From Gonatopus flavifemur (lineage: Eukaryota; Arthropoda; Insecta; Hymenoptera; Dryinidae), in the NCBI GenBank assembly GCA_018340375.1, contig JAFFJZ010000007.1:7502001-7566000 (forward strand): a stretch of 64,000 nt of DNA. The letters are read 5' to 3'. The position numbers and the translations under genes were made by a program. Under the pieces are notes generated by a model. That model did no database searches. It was not told the origin of the DNA and saw only the letters and a program-made list of their open reading frames with translations. This document shows positions 55,594-64,000 of the stretch, piece by piece; the stretch's first letter is position 1, and each line of letters starts with the position of its first letter.

Positions 55594-55627
55594 TTTGGTC
55601 TTCTCAAATCTAGTTTTCTTGGATGCG

Positions 55628-55816
55628 AGATTCGAGGCCTCCGACCTTTCTTCCCTCTCCATCGGGCCACTCTCCCCACCATGCGAATTAAGTTGGGCAT
55701 GCCAGAGAGATTAGTGATAGTTACTCTCTCTTTTTTGCTCGCCCAACTTAATTCACGTGATGGGGGTAAAGAGAGTGGCTCGATGGAGAGGGAAAAACGT
55801 TGGAGACCTCGAATCT
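55628..55816. mobile_element. foldback MITE, AGATTCGAGG ends
   Basis: The arms (AGATTCGAGGCCTCCGACCT, CCCTCTCCATCGGGCCACTC, TTAAGTTGGGC) pair with the complementary right arm, with small differences, around a loop containing GAGAGATTAGTGATAGTTACTCTCTC, itself a hairpin. Confidence 0.8.
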
Positions 55817-56225
55817 ATTAGCATCACTGGTCTAGAAGTAGTTATACAAGAGGAGTACGAGGGTTGTGTATTTTGCGATTGAGGAGCCATTAATGTGAGC
55901 AATATTAAGAACATCTGGACTTTTTTGAAAGACTTTAGACCCACTGAAACACGTTGCATTCTTCATCATAGCTGATCATAGCTCGATTGTACTGGATTGG
56001 TAACGGTAATCAAAAAATGTCAATGACATAACCTCACATTTATGTTGTTTACTGATCGAAGGAGTGGACCTTCACTGTCTCTTTCTTTCAAAATATTCAT
56101 CTCTGTGTGAACGTGTATTTTTACTGCAATATAAAACCATGTTTCCAATAGTCACGATTTTTCTCCCTTTTTTACAGATTGAAATTTTCCTAAATAGTAC
56201 AGAACCTTATATAAAGGCTTCACAC

Positions 56226-57800
56226 ATGGGAAAGTGCGAGGTTTTATCACATTGGTTCGCTAAGGATGCTGGAATGGGTTTCAAAATCAGTGAATGGGCA
56301 ACAAAATCTAATGACACTGAAGTTTATTGTAAAGTGTGTATGTGTAATATGAATATTCAACACAGAGGAGTTCAAGGATTAACTCAACATGCTGGAAATG
56401 AAAAACACACCACGAACTGTGCTACAAAACTCGCTCTCCGACAACTTCGTTTAACAAGTATTCTTCCTGTTCAAAATTCAACCGAAAAGAATCCACAAAC
56501 TCCCAGTTCTAGGTGTATTAAACTTCATAGTCTTGAAGAAGGAGCCCGAGTCGCTGAGCTCAGATGGGTCATGGAATGTGTAGCTAGTAATTACTCGGCC
56601 AATTCTTGTGATGACATCTCAGATCTTCTTAAAGATATTTTTCCATGCGACAATTCTGTAAATTTTTCTTTAAGCAGGACTAAAGTAAGGTATTTATTAA
56701 CGAATGCTCTCGGACCTTATTTCAAGAAACAGATCATCGATGATGTACAAGACAGTTACTTTTCACTTTTACATGATGAAACCACAAATGCTGGCAGCAA
56801 AAAAGAGCTTGAAACGATGATTCGATACTGGTCATATACCCATCAGAAAATTGTATGACACCATTTGGAATGCTTTTTCATCGGGAGTGCGAAAGCTGTC
56901 GATATCTTTGAAAAGCTTGATGAAAGTATTACCAATGCGAATTCACCTTTGGATCACTTGTTGATGCTCGGTGATGGTCCAAATATCAACAGAAAAGTTC
57001 CTGAGATGATGACAAATAAACTTTATCTTGAACATAAACAAAACCTGGTAAATATGGGTACGTGCAATATCCACAAAGTACATAATGCTTTTTGCAAAGG
57101 GCTTGAGGATTTCGGAGGAGACACAGCTGAGCTTTCTCTTGAAATTCATAATTTTTTTGATGGATGGCCTGTAAGGAGAGAAGATTTTGAAGCTGTTCAG
57201 ATTAAACTTGATATTCCTATTCACAAATTCATCAAACATGTTCCTTCGAGATGGTTAACCTTACAGCAATCATGTGAAAGAATAATCGAACAGTATCCTG
57301 CGTGGTTGGAGTACTTCTTCAAATTCATTCCAAAATATAAACCTCTATTTATGGAAACTCCAAAATATGAAAAGATTTCCCCATTATTGAAAAAGGAAAC
57401 TATGAAGGCAGAGGTTCTTATCATTTTGAACCACGCTAAAATTCACAATTCATTTACTGGATTCTTCCAGAAAGAGGAGCCTCTAATACATATTTCACAT
57501 CGAGAGATGAATGATTCAATTTTATTATTATCGGAGAAAATTTGTATCGAAGAAAAGATTCCAAAAAGTTTGGAAATATGAATGCACTCACTTTTTTTAG
57601 TTTTGACAATTTGAAGCCGGTAAAGGACATACTTTGTGGAGTGAGTGTTGAGTCTGAGCTAGGAAATTGCAAAGAATCTACTGCCTTCATGTTCCGTAGT
57701 AGTGTTCAAAAACATTATATAGCTGGATTGAAACATATGTTGAAGACAATAAAAGGGAATACTTCTCTGGAATATTATCAATGTTCGCATTCGAAGGAAA
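56226..57800 (+). pseudogene. hAT-like transposase with N-terminal zinc finger, broken
   Basis: Met 56226 (MGKCEVLSHWFAKD) follows a possible acceptor (TTTTTTACAG). A BED-like finger is visible (YCKVCMCNM...TQHAGNEKH). Catalytic-core marks follow: LLHDETTNAGS (first Asp), GDGPNINRKVPE (second Asp), and HVPSRWLTLQQS (conserved Arg-Trp). An in-frame TGA at 56856-56858 probably replaces Arg (CGA to TGA). A frameshift in an A-run near 57555-57565 moves the end into another frame (FFSFDNLKPVKDILCG), where similarity stops at 57800 against an LTR-like sequence. The C-terminal hATC dimerisation region is absent. The protein resembles hAT-derived proteins of the SCAND3/ZNF862 kind. Non-functional. 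Confidence 0.8.
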
Positions 57801-58780
57801 GTGTAACGTCCAGGGTCGAATATACACGAATATTTGTTTAATTTTTTATTGAAATTTGAAAATTTAAATTTTATGAGTTTTCGGTCAAATGCCTACAAGT
57901 AACGTGAGGCTTCAGAAAACTGGGTTTGGGGCTAAAACTTATGCCCACGGGACCAGTGCTTTCTTGTATGGAGTGGAAATTCCATAAGTGGGATGGAAAT
58001 TATAATAAAATTTGAAATGTGAGTTAAAAGGATTCAATAGCAAAGTAAAAATTACAATCGGAGAAAAAATTGAACTTTGAATATAAATTTTGACATTTAT
58101 AGGAAAAATATTACTACCTTGGCTGCCGCTTTGAAAGCCTTCATCTCGCTCGTAACAGTCTGGCTTCACACACTCACACACACACAATTGTCCTTTTTTT
58201 TTGTAAAAATAATAGTCTTCTTTCTTCCTTCGGAACAATCAATAAACTCTTTGATTTCCTCGAGAATCGCGGATAATTACTTTTTTTGTATTGCGAGAAT
58301 CGCGGATGGAAGAGAACTCTGAATTTTCTTTTCTACTCGAGAGTTGAAGATGGAAATTGATTCTAAGATTTTTTGTCATCCACTTCACGGTGGTAACCTC
58401 GGCTCACCCCCGATTTTGCCGATCTTGGTCAGTTAGTGGGGTAATCCACTAATTAGAAACTAGTAATGATCCCACTCATTTCGATTTCCTTTCATGGTGG
58501 GAGGCATTGACGAATCACCCTTCGTGAATAGGTCAGTGGCCCAGCCATCTTCTTGCACATATATTTCATATATCGCAAAGACCATAGGCGGGATCATTGC
58601 CCAATCTTAAAGAACATTGGTCGAAGGGGTTTTGCACCACCCCTTCCTTTTGTATGGTTCTCACACTCAGCTTCTGAATCATCGTGACTCAATTCTTATT
58701 GTGAGAATATATGTATTGTTTACATAAAATGTGAACATAACGTCCGGTATCTACCGTCCGACGCCAAGATCATGCCACCA
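57801..58780 (+). mobile_element. LTR-like insertion (TGTAACGTCC start), limits uncertain
   Basis: TGTAACGTCCAGGGTCGAATA begins exactly where the hAT reading frame is lost, after a purine stretch (GAAGGAAAG). The same ten bases, TGTAACGTCC, start the LTR next to the polypurine tract at 60358. The 3' limit is not established: candidates are TTGTTTACA near 58720 or the segment ending CCACCAA at 58780, after which TGTTGGAACTTGAGG could be another LTR start. No 4-6-bp duplication was confirmed. Confidence 0.4.
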
Positions 58781-60350
58781 ATGTTGGAACTTGAGGAATA
58801 TTCCTCAGATTTCAGTATATAATAAATCTTCCTATTATCAGAGGAAGTTTGGTCTTTGGTAACATTTCGAATGAAGGAATCGATGTCCATGGGATCTTAT
58901 GCAGATTCATATGCTTTGAATGATAGAAAAGTTTTTTTTTCAAAAGGCCCACTGTCCAACCAAGAATCGTACAAAATTCGTTACATGAAAATGGACTATA
59001 TCAAATCAGAGTATTCTCCCATACAACCTGAATCTAACTTATGATAATATTAATTCATGAAATCAAAATCATTTGATTATGAAAAATTACACATGACTAA
59101 ACTCGAATTCATTCTGTTTTAAACCATGCACTACAATAAAAATAACACTGTACTTGCATACAATGCAACATGCATTTTAATCATTCCTATTCGAATTCAA
59201 TGATATGGGATTTCCATGAATATTCTTATAACTATTATTATCAGGTTTGTTCGTTTTACGTGCTCTGAGTTGCTCCAACTTGTACCTAACCAATCATCTG
59301 GTTGCTTAAACTGGAAGTAGCGAATCCAAAGTACTTGGAGCAAGTTGGGGTAACTTGGGACACCGGTAAACGAACTTAACTATCAATTATTGCTATCCTG
59401 TCAAACTGTCAATTGTAATGAATGACATACTCGTATCGTAAATAGGAGATTTGATCAATTTCAGAACATGCGAGTTGGTTCTAGACTGAAAAATCATGAA
59501 TTATAATATTGTTATTGATTACAATCAATCAAATATTCCTTCAACATGCTTTCGAACGAAGGTGTCATCTAGACTCGATTCTTTCATTCGATTTAATCAG
59601 ATTTCCTTCCCTGTTCACAGAGTTACGTGGTAAAACTTATATAAGCCCTTAGAAATATGATGCAATCGCATAAAACAAAAGAAAACTACATGCTATCTAC
59701 CATTCCAATTCCCCACGATAATTACTATACAGGTGATTACCTCTCACCTCATACAGATATCTGATTTTGTCTTAAAGGATTGAAATTTTCATGTAATGAT
59801 AGAATATTGAAGAGAGATTACCCTGTAAATGGAATCATGTGAAATTGTTGTTGATTATAATTAAAAACTAAGAGGAATAACTTTCAATCAGAAAGAAAGT
59901 ATTAGGAGTACAGGAATCATAAGAGGTGACTCGTCAAAGATCCGGAATCGACCTACACTATTATGATTATGTCCATTTCGTCGACCTATGTTCAAGAGTC
60001 GTATTGCACTCCAGAGTCAAGATGTATAGGTACGCATTGGTGTGCGTACGTGCGTGTGTGTACACAGCGTACCGTTGTTCTGTTCTTCACGGAGTATCGA
60101 TACAGAGAAGAATGATTTCATCATGCATACTTCTTGCACGTATGACATAGAATTCTTCTTCTCGATTGAACGCATTCCTTATTTTAAGAAGGATAAATCT
60201 TTGATGTAAATGTCAATTCTATTATAATTAAAATGAATATATATAGATATAAATTGAATGAATATATGAATATTCGTATATATGGATACTGTGTGTATAT
60301 GAATACATATACACGTATATTATATGAATGAATCAAAAATTTATCCGAGG
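58781..60350. other. no gene recognised; holds a partial hairpin at 59245-59380
   Basis: GTTTGTTCGTTTTACGTGCT, GTTGCTCCAACTTG at 59245-59290 is partly mirrored by TTGGAGCAAGTTGGGGTAAC, GGTAAACGAACTTAAC at 59335-59380. The lower part (about 59900-60350) probably belongs to the minus-strand LTR that starts at 60358. Otherwise nothing is supported. Confidence 0.5.
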
Positions 60351-60373
60351 ACGTTACATCCCCCCCCCCCCCC
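60351..60373 (-). promoter_or_regulatory. polypurine tract and 3' LTR start
   Basis: On the minus strand, GAGG followed by a run of fourteen G (60360-60373), one A, and then TGTAACGTCC from 60358. A polypurine tract directly before a TG-starting LTR is the plus-strand priming site of LTR retroelements. It lies 30 bp downstream of the glycoprotein stop, linking the two. Confidence 0.75.
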
Positions 60374-60402
60374 TCATAATAAAATGGGAAAAATTTAAGA
60401 CA

Positions 60403-62489
60403 TTAATCTTTTTCCATTTTACTCAGATAGGATCTGAGTCCTGGATCTAAGTCAGTCGGGAAGTTCGGACTTTGAAGGTGTTCATTACCTCTCCGCATTT
60501 CAGTAAGGTCAATATGATATGGGTTCACAGAAGGAGTACTCTGACTAGGTGCTGATGCAGGACATCCCGTTGAAGTTGACGACCTTGGTCCTGGTTCACT
60601 GCTGATAACAGTTGGTATATGTTGTTCAGATTCACCTTGTATTTTCCCATTAGCAGTTACATTCGGTGTATTGTTCGCTAAATGGAGCAGTAAATGCGCA
60701 ATTGCATCGATAAAAGCTCCCAAAATATGACTGCTACATCCATATACACTGTGGATAGTGTATCCATGAACTATCACACTCAGAATATACCTAATGATCC
60801 CAAAGATAGTGATCACTGCAAATACCGCGCTGCTGAATTGTCCAAAAATTAGAAAACCGGACCAGAATTTACTGAGCGCGTCAGTGACCATCTTTCCCAC
60901 GGTATCAGTGTCTATGAAATTGCTGAAATTGATATCGTCTGTGTGAGACGACTTTCCTATAGCTCCTCTGGTGATTGTATTCAGATAGGCCGGTTTCTCC
61001 GCTGGGAATAGGATATGTTCTCTCAATGCCTTCAAATCTAGGTCCCCGTATATTCCGCTGGTTGCTAATGATTTTGACGTTAAATATTTCCAACTCGATG
61101 TCGTCATTGGTCCCAATAATTGCGGTTGGAACGTTATATGTTTTGAGGCTGGCCATGTAATCCAGGTACCTCCCAAATCCCACATCCCTGGTAACAGTGG
61201 ATTACAGTCTTTTTCGGTTCCTTTGGTTACCATAATTCTTGATTTCGGTTTGAGGAAATAACTATTATTCCAAGCGGTTACAGGTAATTCTTCGTAACAC
61301 TCTACAGTATTCCGGATTTTCACTTCCACTGGAATACATTCCAGTACGTGCACCACCTCTGATGCAATAACAGCCATGTATCCGGGTTTTTTCATGATAA
61401 TCCCCGCGAACTCATCAGGTTCGTGAGTTGCTAACATCAAGGCATGTCTCAGAATTTGTTTTTCCAAAAGACATCTTTGCGTAATGACGTCTTGATACAA
61501 TAAATTGACTTGATTTCTGATGTGTGTCTCGAGGTATACGAATTCCACGTTTACATATGCAAGAATATCCAAGTTGTCTGGGTTAACTCCGGTTGCTGAA
61601 GTAAATGTAGCTCCTTTCCTTGTTCCTAATATCAATAATTTCGGATGTTCTGTGCTTAATAATGTATACCCACAGATGGTCTCTTTTCTCTGTGGAGTAA
61701 GAGCGAATGTTATATCTTTGCTTGTCACTGTGTAGATTTCTGGATGAAAATGTGATAGCGTGTCCCTCATTTTGGTAGCCATTCCCTCCTAAAGTGCGTT
61801 ATAATGTTCGAATTTGCAGGATGATTCAGGTACAACGCTCCAATAAGTATATTCTCCCTCCTCGTCAATACAGTTCCCATCATCCAAGTCACACCTCACA
61901 CCGGAATTCAAAATGATTTTGTTGCTATCTGAATGAATTTTTGCTGAGTAGCTTCTCAATGTGATTTCAACCGTTGCTTGTACCACCACCTTCTCAAAAC
62001 TTCTATATCGATCAGAAAAGTATGCTCCCGAACATTTTCCATCTGCATCCACTAATCCTGCCAATGTGACTGTTTTCGATACCGTTGAGTTTACTTTAAG
62101 ATCCGTAATACTATGATCGTGTGGTAATTTCAATACTCCAACTGTATGGAGGTTTTTACATTTTTCGAAATCCAGATCCATGAAATATTCAGCTCTCCCA
62201 TCCAAGAGGATAGAATTGTGAGAGTACATCCCACAATAATAAGCTGTTCTGTCGATTTCTACTCGACACTGTGATACCATGGTATGTTTATCTCTGCCAA
62301 CTGCAGCAACTGGATATATGCATCACTGGTCGTCAGGTTATAATCTCCTAGTCGGCAATCCCCAATATTTGAGAGTGAAAAAGTTGTTACATTCATGCTG
62401 GTTCCTCCACAGTCGTATCCCAAAAGAGTATCTCCCCCCTTCGTTCCCAATATCAAAAGCAAGAAAATTAATAGAACCATCTGTAACAT
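60403..62489 (-). pseudogene. chuvirus-like envelope glycoprotein (retroelement env), decayed
   Basis: Three minus-strand segments read as one glycoprotein of about 690 codons, near the usual length of chuvirus-type G proteins. The first (62489-62259) starts with Met and a classic hydrophobic signal peptide followed by a Cys-containing N terminus. The second (62280-61789) is a Cys-rich ectodomain. The third (61782-60403) has more ectodomain, a hydrophobic transmembrane segment at about residues 310-340, a His/Cys-containing juxtamembrane stretch, and a ~110-residue cytoplasmic tail. A frameshift near 62270 and an in-frame TAG at 61789-61791 break it. Related glycoproteins are known as endogenous copies and as env genes of BEL/Pao elements in arthropods; that is established knowledge, and the family call here is by eye. 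The adjacent polypurine tract and LTR start support the retroelement version. Gag and pol are not visible upstream. Confidence 0.8.
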
Positions 62490-63173
62490 TCCAAATCAAG
62501 TATTAAACTCCGAAGTAAAGACATGATTTCGATCTGTTATAGAATGCATCTTCTTTGAGAAGAGAGGATAAGGTTCCCTGTATTAGAAATTGTTTCATGC
62601 TAGTTTTCCAAGAGGAGGAAAAATATATGACTTCTCAGCAATATGATTGGCTCTGATTTCATAGAGAGATAGAAGCATTCTGGTTTTATATTGACTTGAG
62701 AAGCACCTAAAATCCCCGCCACTGTGAATAAAATCAACTCTAAGTTTTCATTCTCTGAATTATACGATTTTATATCCCATTCATTAGGAGGGTTGTATTA
62801 AATTAATTAGAATCAGAATTTATAAAACAAAATATGATAGTTTTATTCTTAAAAAAAAATATATCTAAATTACATAATATATATATATAATAATGTTTCT
62901 TTTTTTTTTTTTTTATACACTCAGTACCATTCACTCAATTTCATAATACTAAATAGCCTACGATCAGGTTTGGAGGAGAAAAGAGAAATATAATCCAATA
63001 ACATTTAACGAAGCATGTGATGTTTTCCCTTTTTTTTTATATTTAGACAAACAAATATCTTCTCGTGACCTGAGTCACAAACAACATAACTCTACCAGTT
63101 CAGAAGCTTTTATTCTATTCAAAGTCTCTGAAACCACCTTCATGTTTATTCCAATATATCTTTGGTATACCCT

Positions 63174-63211
<38 letters not shown>

Positions 63212-63493
63212 TTATTATGTAAGAGATTCTATCAGAACTTATGGAATTTTCAAAGTATTTAGGAGTTCCAAGAGTTCTTACTTATTTTATTCCTGAATTT
63301 TTTTTTTACACTGTGAGAATTCTTTGGAGGAAACTTCACACACGTGTATATAAGTGGTCACAACCCACGTTTATAGAAGATCTCCCATACATCTTTGGGA
63401 AAATCTTATGACATAATAGTCAGAGTCCTATAAAAATATAACCTTGAAAGTTTTTCAGGCACTTACACAACACTTAGCACTCCACTCATTAAT
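62490..63493. other. no gene recognised; (AT)n at 63178-63208 and poly-T at 62899-62916
   Basis: Expected position of pol for the minus-strand env, but no protease, RT or integrase motif is visible in any frame. A TACACTGTGAGAATTC end-like word at 63309-63324 resembles the CACTG-type foldback tips, without a partner. Confidence 0.5.
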
Positions 63494-63886
63494 TCCCGTA
63501 CAGCACAACCACCGATCCTCCACCTCGGACTTCGGTGGACCGGAGGTGGAGAATTGGTGGAGAAATGGGAGCCGTGGAAATAAGGGAGAAATAAGGGAGA
63601 GTCTCCGTTGAGGCAACGGAGAGGCGACGGAGAAATGTCCGCCCCCTGTATTTTCAGAATAATTCTTATTGGTGCATTTACGTAACCAAATCTGAATGTA
63701 TGAATTCACGAATTTAAGTTTTACTGAAAATACATGGGGCGGACATTTCTCCGTCGCCTCTCCGTTGCCTCAACGGAGACTCTCCCTTATTTCTCCCTTA
63801 TTTCCACGGCTCCTATTTCTCCACCAATTCTCCACCTCTGGTCCACCGAAGTCTCAGGTGGAGGATCGGTGGTTGTGCTGTACGGG
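63494..63886. mobile_element. foldback MITE with near-perfect 157-bp arms
   Basis: Starts CCCGTACAGCACAACCACCG and ends with its complement. The arms contain TCCACCTCGGACTTCGGTGG, internal GGAGAAATAAGGGAGAAATA repeats and CCGTTGAGGCAACGGAGAGG. They differ at only a few positions and join through a ~80-bp AT-rich loop. The near identity implies recent activity or conversion. No clean duplication was seen at the borders. Confidence 0.85.
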
Positions 63887-64000
63887 TTACTATATTATTG
63901 TTTTTTGTTTCGAAAGGGCGGCATAATTGTTCGGTTTTCTACTTCTCCATTCCACAAAACAAAACAAAAATGCACTCTTTTTCCTATTTCTCACTGTTTC

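Noticed and set aside
1..64000. CRISPR arrays, rRNA and tRNA genes
   Set aside because: No regularly spaced short direct repeats with unique spacers. No tRNA A/B-box plus cloverleaf noticed on reading either strand. Composition and element types are eukaryotic.

Overview
The window looks like a gene-poor, AT-rich, repeat-packed stretch of an arthropod nuclear genome, most likely an insect and possibly a hymenopteran. The evidence is the transposon mix: Helitron, hAT, mariner, piggyBac, three non-LTR retrotransposon lineages, and a chuvirus-type envelope gene next to an LTR. I recognise no intact host housekeeping gene, tRNA or rRNA. Almost every coding segment is a decayed mobile-element gene. 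The taxonomic call is inference from element types, not from a host gene.

Layout. 0-3 kb: a tandem repeat, one copy of a dispersed ~580-bp repeat, and the C-terminal half of a Helitron PIF1-like helicase. 3-12.6 kb: a broken hAT transposase (minus), a foldback element, an internally deleted LINE whose ORF1 is split by a long-TIR mariner, and an inverted pair of repeats at 3.2 and 12.4 kb. 12.6-15 kb: a 5'-truncated LINE (minus). 16-22.4 kb: two exon-like pieces of a large DDE-type transposase-like family (minus), with a 1.76-kb near-perfect palindrome between them; each palindrome arm carries the same acidic terminal exon. 24-27.1 kb: a nearly full-length RTE-type LINE (minus).

27.5-35.1 kb is the most structured segment. 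A 7.6-kb DNA element has ~230-bp inverted ends, an 8-bp target-site duplication and an unusual transposase-like protein in two frames (CxC clusters, GCDG motif). It contains at least three further insertions, each dated by its own TSD: an 8-bp TSD MITE inside the left TIR, a 3.4-kb element with a 6-bp TSD, and inside that a foldback MITE with a 9-bp TSD.

35-49 kb: dispersed and tandem repeats, foldbacks, a TTAA-flanked element, and long stretches with nothing recognisable. 49.3-53.2 kb: a frameshifted piggyBac with very long inverted ends, itself inside an older inverted-repeat element (48.9-54.1 kb). 54.7-55.8 kb: four hairpin elements in a row. 56.2-57.8 kb: a second hAT-like transposase, cut by an LTR-like sequence. 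60.35-62.5 kb: a decayed chuvirus-like glycoprotein gene (minus) followed by a polypurine tract and an LTR start, so it reads as the env end of an LTR retroelement. 63.5-63.9 kb: a foldback with near-perfect arms.

The genes do not form a pathway. What unites the window is layered insertion and an exceptional density of long inverted repeats, about twenty in 64 kb. Transcribed, these would form long double-stranded RNA, a plausible but untested source of small RNAs.
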